Shown: piece after piece, positions 17,369-27,291 of the stretch
Position numbering within the stretch: position 1 is the stretch's first letter
Layout: each line of letters opens with the position of its first letter
DNA from: Streptomyces sp. NBC_00306
GTDB taxonomy: Bacteria > Actinomycetota > Actinomycetes > Streptomycetales > Streptomycetaceae
Length of the DNA: 64,000 nucleotides
Direction: 5' to 3'
NCBI RefSeq assembly: GCF_036169555.1
Contig: NZ_CP108032.1
Location: 4,712,001-4,776,000 of the forward strand
Notes under the pieces: model-generated
The model's input: only the letters and a program-made list of their open reading frames with translations
Databases searched by the model: none
What the model was told of the DNA's origin: nothing
Made by a program: the position numbers and the translations under genes

Positions 17369-18093
17369 CGGACCAGCCGAACCCCGAGAAGGAACTCAGC
17401 GAGCAGAACCTTCCCGGACAGCGTGGTGAGGGCGGCGAGGAGATCCGCGTCCAGCGCGGCATGTTCGGTGCCAACAACGGCGGCGACACCTCCGGCTACG
17501 GCGGCCTCGTCCGCTCCGTCCGGCTGCCCGGCCCGACGAACCGCCCCTACGGCGGCTACTTCGACGAGGTCGCCGACGAGCTCGAGGGCGCGCTGGAGGA
17601 ACAGGGTCTCGTCCCCGAGAACGTCATCGAGAAGACGGTCGTCGACCGCGGGGAGCTCACCTTCCACGTCGCGCGCGAGCTGCTGACGCAGGTGGCCCGC
17701 ACCCTGAGGGACGACCCGGCCCTGCGCTTCGAGCTCTGTACCGGTGTCAGCGGTGTCCACTATCCCGAGGACAAGGGCCGCGAGCTGCACGCGGTGTACC
17801 ACCTGCGCTCGCTCACCCACGGCCGGCTGATCCGCCTCGAGGTCTCCGCCCCGGACAGCGACCCGCACGTGCCCTCCCTCGTCGCCGTCTATCCGACCAA
17901 CGACTGGCACGAGCGCGAGACCTACGACTTCTTCGGGCTCGTCTTCGACGGCCACCCCGCCCTCACCCGGATCATGATGCCGGACGACTGGCAGGGCTAC
18001 CCGCAGCGCAAGGACTATCCGCTCGGCGGCATCGCCGTCGAGTACAAAGGCGCCCAGATCCCGGCTCCTGACCAGCGGAGGTCGTACTCGTGA
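17365..18093 (+). CDS. nuoC: NADH-quinone oxidoreductase subunit C (30 kDa)
   Basis: 242 residues, not fused to NuoD as it is in E. coli. Core 30-kDa motif: LVAVYPTNDWHERETYDFFGLVF followed by RIMMPDDWQGYPQRKDYPLGG. The N-terminal 60 residues are a variable, Gly-rich extension. ATG 17365 has AGGGGGTG upstream. The stop overlaps the nuoD GTG. Confidence 0.96.
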   Translation: MTDQPNPEKELSEQNLPGQRGEGGEEIRVQRGMFGANNGGDTSGYGGLVRSVRLPGPTNRPYGGYFDEVADELEGALEEQGLVPENVIEKTVVDRGELTFHVARELLTQVARTLRDDPALRFELCTGVSGVHYPEDKGRELHAVYHLRSLTHGRLIRLEVSAPDSDPHVPSLVAVYPTNDWHERETYDFFGLVFDGHPALTRIMMPDDWQGYPQRKDYPLGGIAVEYKGAQIPAPDQRRSYS

Positions 18094-19412
18094 GTACATC
18101 GCACGCGTCCGCACGTGAGACCACCGAGGGGACTGTATATACAGTCACCGGCGGCGACTGGGACGAGGTCGTGCAGAGCGCGGCCAAGGCCGACGACGAG
18201 CGCATCGTCGTCAACATGGGCCCGCAGCACCCCTCGACCCACGGCGTGCTCCGGCTGATCCTGGAGATCGACGGCGAGACGGTCACCGAGGCCCGCTGCG
18301 GCATCGGGTATCTGCACACCGGCATCGAGAAGAACCTCGAGTACCGGACCTGGACGCAGGGCACCACCTTCGTCACGCGCATGGATTACCTGACGCCGTT
18401 CTTCAACGAGACGGCGTACTGCCTCGGCGTGGAGAAGCTGCTCGGCATCGAGGACCAGATCCCGGACCGCGCGACGGTCATCCGCGTCCTGCTGATGGAG
18501 CTGAACCGGCTCTCCTCGCACCTGGTGTGCATCGCCACCGGCGGTATGGAGCTCGGCGCCACCACGATCATGATCTACGGCTTCCGCGATCGTGAACTGA
18601 TTCTCGACATCTACGAACTGATCACCGGCCTGCGGATGAACCACGCGTACATCCGCCCCGGAGGCCTCGCCCAGGACCTGCCGCCGGGCGCCGTGGACCA
18701 GCTCCGCGAGTTCGTGAAGACGATGAAGAAGAACCTGCCGGAGTACGACAAGCTCGCCACCGGCAACCCGATCTTCAAGGCCCGTATGCAGGACATCGGG
18801 TACCTCGACCTCACCGGCTGCATGGCGCTGGGCGCCACCGGACCGATCCTGCGCTCGGCGGGCCTCGCCCACGACCTGCGCAAGACCGACCCGTACTGCG
18901 GCTACGAGACGTACGACTTCGACGTCCCGACCGCCGACACCTGCGACTCCTACGGCCGCTTCCTCATCCGGCTGGAGGAGATGCGGCAGTCGCTGCGCAT
19001 CGTCGAGCAGTGCCTGGACCGGCTGGAGCCGGGCCCGGTCATGGTCGCGGACAAGAAGATCGCCTGGCCCGCGCAGCTCGCGCTCGGGCCCGACGGACTC
19101 GGCAACTCCCTCGACCACATCAAGCAGATCATGGGCACCTCCATGGAGGCCCTGATCCACCACTTCAAGCTGGTGACCGAGGGCTTCCGGGTCCCCGCCG
19201 GTCAGGCGTACGCGGCTGTCGAGTCCCCCAAGGGCGAGCTCGGTGTCCATGTCGTCTCCGACGGCGGCACCCGCCCCTACCGGGTCCACTTCCGTGACCC
19301 GTCCTTCACCAACCTTCAGGCCATGGCGGCGATGTGCGAGGGCGGCCAGGTCGCCGACGTCATCGTCGCCGTCGCGTCCATCGACCCCGTGATGGGAGGC
19401 GTCGACCGGTGA
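18090..19412 (+). CDS. nuoD: NADH-quinone oxidoreductase subunit D (49 kDa)
   Basis: 440-residue subunit that forms the quinone-binding pocket with NuoB. NMGPQHPSTHGVLRL near residue 43 carries the conserved quinone-site His; RIDYLTPF-type MDYLTPFFNE and the C-terminal DPVMGGVDR ending are canonical. GTG 18090 overlaps the nuoC stop by 4 bp and has GGAGG 8 nt upstream. Confidence 0.97.
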   Translation: MSTSHASARETTEGTVYTVTGGDWDEVVQSAAKADDERIVVNMGPQHPSTHGVLRLILEIDGETVTEARCGIGYLHTGIEKNLEYRTWTQGTTFVTRMDYLTPFFNETAYCLGVEKLLGIEDQIPDRATVIRVLLMELNRLSSHLVCIATGGMELGATTIMIYGFRDRELILDIYELITGLRMNHAYIRPGGLAQDLPPGAVDQLREFVKTMKKNLPEYDKLATGNPIFKARMQDIGYLDLTGCMALGATGPILRSAGLAHDLRKTDPYCGYETYDFDVPTADTCDSYGRFLIRLEEMRQSLRIVEQCLDRLEPGPVMVADKKIAWPAQLALGPDGLGNSLDHIKQIMGTSMEALIHHFKLVTEGFRVPAGQAYAAVESPKGELGVHVVSDGGTRPYRVHFRDPSFTNLQAMAAMCEGGQVADVIVAVASIDPVMGGVDR

Positions 19413-20251
19413 CCGCAAATCAAGAGGTGAGCCTGGGCATGCCCCAGCTCCCCGCCCCCGACTACCCGGCCGATGTACGCGCCAGGCTCGAAGCGGACGC
19501 GAAGGAGATCGTCGCCCGCTACCCCGACAGCCGGTCCGCCCTGCTGCCGCTGCTGCACCTGGTGCAGTCCGAGGAAGGCCATGTCACCCGTACCGGCGTG
19601 CGGTTCTGCTCCGAGGTGCTGGAGCTGACCACCGCCGAGGTCACCGCGGTGTCGACCTTCTACTCGATGTACCGGCGCAAGCCCTCCGGCGACTACCAGG
19701 TCGGGGTGTGCACCAACACGCTCTGCGCGGTGATGGGCGGCGACGCCATCTTCGACGACCTGAAGGAACACCTCGGGGTCGGCAACGGTGAGACCACCGC
19801 GGACGGCAAGGTCACCCTCGAACACATCGAGTGCAACGCGGCCTGCGACTTCGCCCCCGTGGTGATGGTCAACTGGGAGTTCTTCGACAACCAGACGCCC
19901 GAGTCCGCCCGCCGGCTCGTGGACGACCTGCGCGAAGGACGGCCCGTCGAGCCGACCCGCGGTGCGCCGCTGTGCACCTACAAGGAGACCGCGCGCATCC
20001 TCGCCGGCTTCCCCGACGAGCGCCCCGGCGCCGTCGAGGCCACCGGCGGCGCGGGTCCCGCCTCGCTGATCGGACTGCGCCTCGCCAAGGGCGAGACGAC
20101 GGCAGCCCGGGTGGTCTCGCCGCGCGCCGAGTCCCGCCAGGACGCGCCCCAGCCCGGTTCCGAGCACCTCAGCTCGCACGACGCACCGCAGAAGACCTCG
20201 GACTCCGACCCGGAGCACCCGGCCGGCCCGGTGACCGAGGAGGGGGAGTGA
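19409..20251 (+). CDS. nuoE: NADH-quinone oxidoreductase subunit E (24 kDa)
   Basis: 280 residues. Thioredoxin-fold [2Fe-2S] subunit with ligands Cys101, Cys106 (GVCTNTLC), Cys142 and Cys146 (ECNAAC). The C-terminal 80 residues (Pro/Ser/Glu-rich) are an extension beyond the E. coli length and look disordered. GTG 19409 overlaps the nuoD stop; GGGAGG is upstream. The TGATG junction joins it to nuoF. Confidence 0.96.
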   Translation: MTANQEVSLGMPQLPAPDYPADVRARLEADAKEIVARYPDSRSALLPLLHLVQSEEGHVTRTGVRFCSEVLELTTAEVTAVSTFYSMYRRKPSGDYQVGVCTNTLCAVMGGDAIFDDLKEHLGVGNGETTADGKVTLEHIECNAACDFAPVVMVNWEFFDNQTPESARRLVDDLREGRPVEPTRGAPLCTYKETARILAGFPDERPGAVEATGGAGPASLIGLRLAKGETTAARVVSPRAESRQDAPQPGSEHLSSHDAPQKTSDSDPEHPAGPVTEEGE

Positions 20252-21621
20252 TGACCGTGTCCACCGAATTCGGGGGCAGCGCCCAGGGCGAGAGCAGCCC
20301 CGAGAAGCTGCTCGCGCCGGTGCTGTCCGCCTTCTGGGACGAGCCCGAGTCCTGGACGCTGGAGACCTACCGGCGTCACGACGGCTACCAGGGTCTGCGC
20401 AAGGCACTGGCCATGTCGCCCGACGACCTCATCGCCTACGTCAAGGACTCCGGTCTGCGCGGCCGCGGCGGCGCCGGCTTCCCCACCGGAATGAAGTGGC
20501 AGTTCATTCCGCAGGGCGACGGCAAGCCGCACTACCTCGTCGTCAACGCCGACGAGTCGGAGCCGGGCACCTGCAAGGACATCCCGCTCCTCTTCGCCAA
20601 CCCGCACTCCCTCATCGAGGGCATCGTGATCGCCTGTTACGCGATCCGGTCGAACCATGCCTTCATCTATCTGCGCGGTGAGGTCGTCCCCGTACTGCGG
20701 CGGCTGCACGAAGCCGTCCGCGAGGCGTACGAAGCGGGCTTCCTCGGCACGGACATTCTCGGCAGCGGACTCGACCTCGAACTCACCGTGCACGCGGGCG
20801 CGGGCGCCTACATCTGCGGTGAGGAGACCGCGCTGCTGGACTCCCTGGAGGGCCGGCGCGGCCAGCCCCGGCTGCGGCCGCCCTTCCCCGCGGTCGCCGG
20901 TCTGTACGCCTGCCCCACTGTGGTGAACAACGTCGAGTCCATCGCCTCCGTTCCCGCGATCCTGAACAAGGGCAAGGACTGGTTCAAGTCGATGGGCAGC
21001 GAGAAGTCCCCGGGCTTCACGCTGTATTCGCTCAGCGGGCACGTCACGAGCCCCGGCCAGTACGAGGCCCCGCTCGGGATCACCCTGCGCCAGCTGCTCG
21101 ACATGAGCGGCGGCATGCGGGCGGGCCACCGGCTCAAGTTCTGGACGCCGGGCGGCTCCTCCACCCCGATGTTCACCGACGAGCACCTCGACGTCCCGCT
21201 GGACTACGAGGGCGTCGGAGCGGCCGGCTCGATGCTCGGCACCAAGGCCCTCCAGTGCTTCGACGAGACCACCTGTGTCGTCAGGGCGGTGACCCGCTGG
21301 ACCGAGTTCTACGCGCACGAGTCCTGCGGCAAGTGCACGCCGTGCCGTGAAGGCACCTACTGGCTGGTCCAGTTGCTGCGCGACATCGAGGCGGGCAAGG
21401 GCGAGATGGCCGACCTCGACAAGCTCAACGACATCGCCGACAACATCAACGGCAAGTCGTTCTGCGCGCTCGGCGACGGCGCCGCGTCCCCGATCTTCTC
21501 CTCGCTCAAGTACTTCCGCGAGGAGTACGAGCAGCACATCACCGGCAAGGGCTGCCCCTTCGACCCCGCCAGGTCGACCCTCTGGGCCGACCGGCACACC
21601 ACTACGGAGGTGAACGCATGA
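20251..21621 (+). CDS. nuoF: NADH-quinone oxidoreductase subunit F (51 kDa, NADH/FMN site)
   Basis: 456-residue subunit where NADH is oxidised. The NADH/FMN loop is SGLRGRGGAGFPTGMKW, and NADESEPGTCKD and YICGEETALL are also conserved. The N3 [4Fe-4S] cluster is bound by Cys359, Cys362, Cys365 (SCGKCTPCREG) and Cys405. ATG 20251 shares one base with the nuoE stop and has GGAGGGGGA upstream. Confidence 0.97.
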   Translation: MTVSTEFGGSAQGESSPEKLLAPVLSAFWDEPESWTLETYRRHDGYQGLRKALAMSPDDLIAYVKDSGLRGRGGAGFPTGMKWQFIPQGDGKPHYLVVNADESEPGTCKDIPLLFANPHSLIEGIVIACYAIRSNHAFIYLRGEVVPVLRRLHEAVREAYEAGFLGTDILGSGLDLELTVHAGAGAYICGEETALLDSLEGRRGQPRLRPPFPAVAGLYACPTVVNNVESIASVPAILNKGKDWFKSMGSEKSPGFTLYSLSGHVTSPGQYEAPLGITLRQLLDMSGGMRAGHRLKFWTPGGSSTPMFTDEHLDVPLDYEGVGAAGSMLGTKALQCFDETTCVVRAVTRWTEFYAHESCGKCTPCREGTYWLVQLLRDIEAGKGEMADLDKLNDIADNINGKSFCALGDGAASPIFSSLKYFREEYEQHITGKGCPFDPARSTLWADRHTTTEVNA

Positions 21622-24131
21622 CGGTCACTACAAGCGCTCCCTCCGGGGGCGGGGAGGCGGCTGTGCCGCCCGAGGACCTCGTCTCGCTGACGATCGACGG
21701 CGTGGAGATCTCCGTCCCCAAGGGGACGCTGGTCATCCGCGCCGCCGAACTGCTCGGCATCGAGATCCCGCGGTTCTGCGACCACCCCCTGCTCGACCCG
21801 GCCGGTGCCTGCCGGCAGTGCATCGTCGAGGTCGAGGGCCAGCGCAAGCCGATGGCCTCCTGCACCATCACCTGCACCGACGGCATGGTCGTCAAGTCGC
21901 AGCTCACCTCGCCCGTCGCCGAGAAGGCGCAGAAGGGCGTGATGGAGCTGCTGCTGATCAACCATCCGCTCGACTGCCCGGTCTGCGACAAGGGCGGCGA
22001 GTGCCCGCTGCAGAACCAGGCGATGTCGCACGGCGGCGCCGAGTCCCGCTTCGAGGGAAAGAAGCGGACGTTCGAGAAGCCGGTGCCGATCTCCACCCAG
22101 GTGCTGCTGGACCGCGAGCGGTGCGTGCTCTGCGCGCGCTGCACCCGCTTCTCCAACCAGGTCGCCGGCGACCCGATGATCGAACTCCTGGAGCGCGGCG
22201 CGCTCCAGCAGGTCGGCACCGGTGAGGGCGACCCCTTCGAGTCGTACTTCTCCGGCAACACCATCCAGATCTGCCCGGTGGGCGCGCTGACCTCGGCGGC
22301 GTACCGATTCCGCTCCCGCCCCTTCGACCTGGTCTCCTCGCCGAGCGTGTGCGAGCACTGCTCGAGCGGCTGCGCGACGCGCACCGACCACCGGCGCGGC
22401 AAGGTCATGCGGCGGCTCGCGGCCGACGACCCCGAGGTCAACGAGGAGTGGATCTGCGACAAGGGGCGCTTCGGCTTCCGCTACGCGCAGCGCCACGACC
22501 GCCTGACCACCCCGCTCGTGCGCAACCCCGAGACCCGCGAGCTGGAAGCGGCGAGCTGGCCGGAGGCACTCGCGGCCGCGGCGGCCGGGCTGACCGCGGC
22601 GCGCGGCCGGGCCGGGATCCTGCTGGGCGGCCGGCTCACCGTCGAGGACTCCTACGCGTACGCCAAGTTCGCCCGGGTCGCCCTCGACACCAACGACGTC
22701 GACTTCCGTGCCCGGGTGCACTCCTCCGAGGAGGCCGACTTCCTGGCCGCCCGGGTCGCCGGCCGGGGCCGCGACCTGGACGGCAGCGGGCTCACCTACC
22801 GGACGCTGGAGAAGGCGCCCGCGGTCCTGCTCGTCGGGTTCGAGTCCGAGGAGGAGGCCGCCGGGGTCTTCCTGCGGCTGCGCAAGGCGCACCGCAAGCA
22901 CGGCCAGCGCACCTTCGCGCTGGCCACCCACGCCACCCGCGGTCTGGAGAAGGCGGGCGGCGTCCTGCTGCCCGCGGCCCCCGGCACCGAGACCGAGTGG
23001 CTGGACGCGCTCAGCAGCAACGTCGGCCTGGAGGGCGACGGTTCGGCCGCGGCCGACGCGCTGCGCGCCGACGGCGCGGTGATCGTGGTGGGCGAGCGGC
23101 TCGCGGCCGTGCCCGGCGGACTCACCGCCGCCGTACGGGCGGCGACCGCGACCGGCGCCCAGCTGGTGTGGATCCCGCGCAGGGCGGGCGAGCGCGGCGC
23201 GGTCGAGGCGGGCGCGATCCCCTCGCTGCTGCCCGGCGGCCGCCCGGCCACCGACCCGCGGGCCCGCGAGGAGACCGCCGAGGTCTGGCGCGTACGCGAA
23301 CTCCCGCACCGCTACGGCCGTGACACCGGCCAGATCGTCGAGGCCGCCGCCATCGGCGAACTGGGCGCGCTGGTCGTCGCGGGCGTCGAGGTCGCGGACC
23401 TGCCGGACCCGGCGCGCGCACGTGAGGCGCTCGACTCGGTCGGCTTCCTGGTCTCCCTGGAACTGCGGCCGAGCGAGGTCACCGAGCGGGCGGACGTGGT
23501 CTTCCCGGTCGCCGCCGTCGCCGAGAAGTCCGGCACCTTCCTCAACTGGGAAGGCAGGGCACGGCTGTTCGAGGCCGCGCTCAAGCCGGAACAGATGACG
23601 CGCCGGCTGGCGCCGTCCGACGCGCGGGTGCTGCACATGCTCGCCGACGAACTCGACGTCCCCTTCGGACTGCCCGACCTGAAGTCGGCCCGCAGGGAGC
23701 TGGACCGGCTCGGCTCGTGGGACGGCCCGCGGGCCACCGAACCGATGGAGTCCGCACAGTCGCTGCCCCGTGCCGGCGAGGGCGAGGCGGTACTGGCCGG
23801 ACACCGGCTGCTGCTCGACCAGGGTCTGCTCCAGCAGGGCGACGAGGCGCTGGCGGGCACCCGCCACGCGGCGGTCGCCCGGCTCTCGGCGACGACCGCG
23901 GCCGAGACCGGCGTCAAGGACGGCGACGTCCTGTCCGTCTCGGGCCCGTCGGGTTCGGTCAGCTTCCCGCTCCAGGTGACGGCGATGCCGGACCGGGTGG
24001 TGTGGCTGCCGCTGAACTCCGCGGGCGGCGGCGTCACCTCGGACACCGGCGCCGTCCCCGGACAGCTGGTCCGCATCGGCCCGGCCGCGGCCCCGGCCGT
24101 CACCACTGAGGTACCGGAGGTGCGAGCGTGA
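21618..24131 (+). CDS. nuoG: NADH-quinone oxidoreductase subunit G (75 kDa)
   Basis: 837 residues. In order: a [2Fe-2S] ferredoxin domain (CDHPLLDPAGACRQC), the His/Cys-ligated N5 cluster (HPLDCPVCDKGGEC), N4 (CVLCARCTRFSNQ), then the molybdopterin-type domain, which also carries a C-x2-C-x3-C motif (CEHCSSGC with a later Cys in EEWICDKGR), the signature of an extra N7 cluster found in some bacteria. The C-terminal domain resembles molybdopterin oxidoreductases but should bind no molybdenum. ATGA overlap with nuoF. Confidence 0.96.
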   Translation: MTVTTSAPSGGGEAAVPPEDLVSLTIDGVEISVPKGTLVIRAAELLGIEIPRFCDHPLLDPAGACRQCIVEVEGQRKPMASCTITCTDGMVVKSQLTSPVAEKAQKGVMELLLINHPLDCPVCDKGGECPLQNQAMSHGGAESRFEGKKRTFEKPVPISTQVLLDRERCVLCARCTRFSNQVAGDPMIELLERGALQQVGTGEGDPFESYFSGNTIQICPVGALTSAAYRFRSRPFDLVSSPSVCEHCSSGCATRTDHRRGKVMRRLAADDPEVNEEWICDKGRFGFRYAQRHDRLTTPLVRNPETRELEAASWPEALAAAAAGLTAARGRAGILLGGRLTVEDSYAYAKFARVALDTNDVDFRARVHSSEEADFLAARVAGRGRDLDGSGLTYRTLEKAPAVLLVGFESEEEAAGVFLRLRKAHRKHGQRTFALATHATRGLEKAGGVLLPAAPGTETEWLDALSSNVGLEGDGSAAADALRADGAVIVVGERLAAVPGGLTAAVRAATATGAQLVWIPRRAGERGAVEAGAIPSLLPGGRPATDPRAREETAEVWRVRELPHRYGRDTGQIVEAAAIGELGALVVAGVEVADLPDPARAREALDSVGFLVSLELRPSEVTERADVVFPVAAVAEKSGTFLNWEGRARLFEAALKPEQMTRRLAPSDARVLHMLADELDVPFGLPDLKSARRELDRLGSWDGPRATEPMESAQSLPRAGEGEAVLAGHRLLLDQGLLQQGDEALAGTRHAAVARLSATTAAETGVKDGDVLSVSGPSGSVSFPLQVTAMPDRVVWLPLNSAGGGVTSDTGAVPGQLVRIGPAAAPAVTTEVPEVRA

Positions 24132-25531
24132 GTGCCCTCGCTCATTTCGCGGAAGCCCAGCAGAGCGTTCTCGCCGCCGAGGATCTCTCGATGTTCGGGC
24201 GCGACCCGTGGTGGCTCGTCGTCATCAAGGCCGTGTTCTGCTTCGCCTTCCTGATGATCACCGTGCTGTTCTCCATCGTGTGGGAGCGCAAGGTGGTGGC
24301 CTGGATGCAGCTGCGCATCGGGCCCAACCGGCACGGCCCCTGGGGCATGCTCCAGTCGCTCGCCGACGGCATCAAGCTCATGCTCAAGGAAGACCTGATC
24401 GTCAAGCGCGCGGACAAGGTCGTCTACGTCCTCGCGCCGATCGTCGCCGCGATCCCGGCCTTCATGGCGATCGCCGTGATCCCGTTCGGCCCGTCCGGCA
24501 ACGAGGTCTCGATCTTCGGCCACCGCACCACGATGCAGCTGACCGACCTGCCGATCGCGATGCTCTACATCCTCGCGGTCGCCTCGGTCGGCATCTACGG
24601 CATCGTGCTCGCGGGCTGGTCGTCCGGCTCCACGTATCCGCTCCTCGGCGGACTCCGCTCCTGCGCGCAGATGATCTCGTACGAGATCGCGATGGGCGCG
24701 GCGTTCGCCTCCGTCTTCCTCTACTCCGGGTCGATGTCGACCTCGGCGATCGTCGAGGCGCAGGCGGACCGCTGGTACATCATCCTGCTGCCGGTCTCCT
24801 TCATCATCTACGTGATCACGATGGTCGGTGAGACCAACCGGGCGCCGTTCGACATGCCCGAGTCCGAGGGCGACCTCGTCGGCGGCTTCAACACCGAGTA
24901 CAGCTCGATCAAGTTCGCGATGTTCATGCTGGCCGAGTACGTCAACATGGTCACCGTCTCCGCCGTCTCGGTCACCCTCTTCCTGGGCGGCTGGCGGGCT
25001 CCCTACCCGATCTCCACGTTCTGGGAGGGCGCGAACCACGGCTGGTGGCCGATGCTCTGGTTCGTCATCAAGGTCCAACTGCTGTTGTTCTTCTTCATCT
25101 GGCTGCGCGGCACGCTTCCCCGTGTCCGCTACGACCAGCTGATGAAGCTCGGCTGGAAGGTCCTCATCCCCGTCTCGGTGGTCTGGCTGATGCTGGTCGC
25201 GACCGTGCGGGCGCTGCGGAACGAGAACTACGACTTCCAGCAGATCGTGCTCTACGTCGGCGGCGCGGTCATCGCCGTCCTGCTGCTCTCCTTCGTCTTC
25301 GACATCTTCCGAGGCAAGAAGGAGAAGGAGGCGGAGGCCCAGGCGGCGAAGGAAGCGCCCGCGGCCTTCGACCCGATGGCGGGCGGGTTCCCCGTACCGC
25401 CGCTGCCGGGACAGGAGTTGCCGCCGGTGCCGCGCAGGCGTCCGCGCCGGGAGCGCGAGCTGATTGTCAGTGGTGGACCCGATACTCAGGGTGACGGACC
25501 TCGTGACGGAAAGGAGGCTGACGGTGTCTGA
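24128..25531 (+). CDS. nuoH: NADH-quinone oxidoreductase subunit H
   Basis: 467-residue membrane subunit with eight or more helices, forming the quinone-entry side with NuoB/D. Conserved ERKVVAWMQLRIGPNRHGPWGMLQ and GETNRAPFDMPESEGDLVGGFNTEY are intact. The C-terminal 80 residues are a long cytoplasmic, charged and Pro-rich tail absent from E. coli NuoH. GTG start with a 4-bp overlap to nuoG. Confidence 0.97.
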   Translation: MSALAHFAEAQQSVLAAEDLSMFGRDPWWLVVIKAVFCFAFLMITVLFSIVWERKVVAWMQLRIGPNRHGPWGMLQSLADGIKLMLKEDLIVKRADKVVYVLAPIVAAIPAFMAIAVIPFGPSGNEVSIFGHRTTMQLTDLPIAMLYILAVASVGIYGIVLAGWSSGSTYPLLGGLRSCAQMISYEIAMGAAFASVFLYSGSMSTSAIVEAQADRWYIILLPVSFIIYVITMVGETNRAPFDMPESEGDLVGGFNTEYSSIKFAMFMLAEYVNMVTVSAVSVTLFLGGWRAPYPISTFWEGANHGWWPMLWFVIKVQLLLFFFIWLRGTLPRVRYDQLMKLGWKVLIPVSVVWLMLVATVRALRNENYDFQQIVLYVGGAVIAVLLLSFVFDIFRGKKEKEAEAQAAKEAPAAFDPMAGGFPVPPLPGQELPPVPRRRPRRERELIVSGGPDTQGDGPRDGKEADGV

Positions 25532-26156
25532 GGGATCCGAGAACAAGTTCCAGAATCCGGTTGCCGGCTTCGGCGTGACCTTCAAGGCCATGTTCAAGAA
25601 GCGGCTGACCGAGCAGTACCCGGAGGAGCAGAAGGTCACGGCGCCGCGCTTCCACGGCCGGCACCAGCTCAACCGGCACCCGGACGGCCTCGAGAAGTGC
25701 ATCGGGTGCGAGCTGTGCGCCTGGGCCTGTCCGGCGGACGCGATCTATGTGGAGGGCGCGGACAACACCGAGGAGGAGCGCTACTCCCCGGGCGAGAGGT
25801 ACGGCCGCGTCTACCAGATCAACTACGCCCGCTGCATTCTCTGCGGGCTGTGCATCGAGGCCTGCCCGACCCGGGCGCTGACGATGACGAACGACTTCGA
25901 GCTGGCCGACAGCTCCCGCGAGGCGCTGATCTACACCAAGGAGCAGCTCCTCGCCGGACTCGAGGAGGGCATGGTCGACTCGCCCCACTCGATCTTCCCC
26001 GGCACGGACGAGCAGGACTACTACCGGGGTCTGGTCACCGAGGCCGCTCCCGGCACGGTCCAGCAGGTCGCCCTCTCCAAGCAGGAGAAGCCGCAGGAAG
26101 GCGCCTCCACCTTCGGTGACGGGGAACCGGCTTCGGGGAAGGTGGCCGGATCATGA
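25524..26156 (+). CDS. nuoI: NADH-quinone oxidoreductase subunit I (8Fe ferredoxin)
   Basis: 210 residues. Two [4Fe-4S] motifs: Cys59/62/65/69 (CIGCELCAWAC) and Cys104/107/110/114 (CILCGLCIEAC), forming N6a and N6b. GTG 25524 is chosen because a perfect AAGGAGG sits 6 nt upstream; the frame is open further up inside nuoH, but those starts lack an SD. It overlaps the nuoH end by 8 bp. The C-terminal tail of about 50 residues is an extension. Confidence 0.95.
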   Translation: MSEGSENKFQNPVAGFGVTFKAMFKKRLTEQYPEEQKVTAPRFHGRHQLNRHPDGLEKCIGCELCAWACPADAIYVEGADNTEEERYSPGERYGRVYQINYARCILCGLCIEACPTRALTMTNDFELADSSREALIYTKEQLLAGLEEGMVDSPHSIFPGTDEQDYYRGLVTEAAPGTVQQVALSKQEKPQEGASTFGDGEPASGKVAGS

Positions 26157-26983
26157 ACGCCCTCGCCGCCACCACCACCTCGACGGGTGAGGCCGTCCAG
26201 TTCTGGGTGCTCGGCACCGTCGCCGTGATCGGCGCCCTGTGCACGATCCTGATGCGGCGGGCCGTGCACAGTGCACTCTGCCTCGCCGGGACCATGATCG
26301 TCCTGGCGGTCTTCTACCTCGCCAACGGCGCCTACTTCCTCGGTGTCGTGCAGATCGTCGTCTACACGGGCGCGATCATGATGCTGTTCCTCTTCGTCGT
26401 CATGCTGGTAGGCGTCACCGCCGCCGATTCGCTCAAGGAGACGCTGAAGGGCCAGCGCTGGCTCGCCGCGGCCTGCGGACTCGGCTTCGGCATCCTGCTG
26501 ATCGCCGGCATCGGCAACGCCTCGCTGAAGAACTTCAACGGACTCGGCGCGGCCAACAGCGTCCACGGCGGCAACGTCGAGGGACTCGCCGCCCTGATCT
26601 TCACCAAGTACGTCTTCGCCTTCGAGATCACCGGCGCGCTGCTGATCACCGCGACCGTCGGCGCGATGGTGCTCACCCACCGGGAGCGCACCGAGCGGGC
26701 CAAGACGCAGCGGGAGCTGTCCGAAGAGCGGGTCCGCGAGGGCAAGCACCTGCCCCCGCTGCCGGCTCCGGGTGTCTACGCCCGGCACAACGCCGTGGAC
26801 ATCGCCGGTCTGCTCCCGGACGGCACGCCGTCCGAGCTCACGGTCATGCAGACGCTGCGGCAGCGCGGCCAGATCCGCGACGTGTCGGACGAGGCGCTGG
26901 CGGACCTCAAGGCGCTGGAGCGGCGCTCGGAGGACCGGCTCGGCCGTGACCACGACGAGCACGAAGAGGAGGTCGCGAAGTGA
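26153..26983 (+). CDS. nuoJ: NADH-quinone oxidoreductase subunit J
   Basis: 276 residues with five hydrophobic helices in the first 180 and the family segment YLANGAYFLGVVQIVVYTGAIMML. The C-terminal 100 residues are hydrophilic and charged, as in other actinobacterial NuoJ. ATGA overlap with nuoI. Confidence 0.95.
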   Translation: MNALAATTTSTGEAVQFWVLGTVAVIGALCTILMRRAVHSALCLAGTMIVLAVFYLANGAYFLGVVQIVVYTGAIMMLFLFVVMLVGVTAADSLKETLKGQRWLAAACGLGFGILLIAGIGNASLKNFNGLGAANSVHGGNVEGLAALIFTKYVFAFEITGALLITATVGAMVLTHRERTERAKTQRELSEERVREGKHLPPLPAPGVYARHNAVDIAGLLPDGTPSELTVMQTLRQRGQIRDVSDEALADLKALERRSEDRLGRDHDEHEEEVAK

Positions 26984-27279
26984 ATCCCGTCAATTACCTG
27001 TACCTCGCAGCGCTGTTGTTCACCATCGGCGCGGCCGGGGTGCTGATCCGGCGGAACGCGATCGTCGTCTTCATGTGCGTCGAGCTGATGCTCAACGCCT
27101 GCAACCTCGCGTTCGTCGCCTTCTCCCGTATGCACGGCAACCTCGACGGCCAGATCATCGCGTTCTTCACGATGGTCGTCGCCGCCGCGGAGGTCGTGGT
27201 CGGGCTCGCGATCATCGTGTCGCTGTTCCGTTCCCGTCACTCGGCCTCGGTCGACGACGCCAGCCTGATGAAGCTGTAA
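26980..27279 (+). CDS. nuoK: NADH-quinone oxidoreductase subunit K
   Basis: 99 residues, three membrane helices. The conserved membrane glutamates lie in CVELMLNACNLAF and in AAAEVVVGLAII, and should be part of the proton path. GTG 26980 overlaps the nuoJ stop. Confidence 0.96.
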   Translation: MNPVNYLYLAALLFTIGAAGVLIRRNAIVVFMCVELMLNACNLAFVAFSRMHGNLDGQIIAFFTMVVAAAEVVVGLAIIVSLFRSRHSASVDDASLMKL

Positions 27280-27291
27280 GGGGCCGCCGGC

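Noticed and set aside
25464..25523. Upstream TTG start for nuoI
   Set aside because: It lies inside nuoH with no SD, whereas GTG 25524 has a perfect AAGGAGG.
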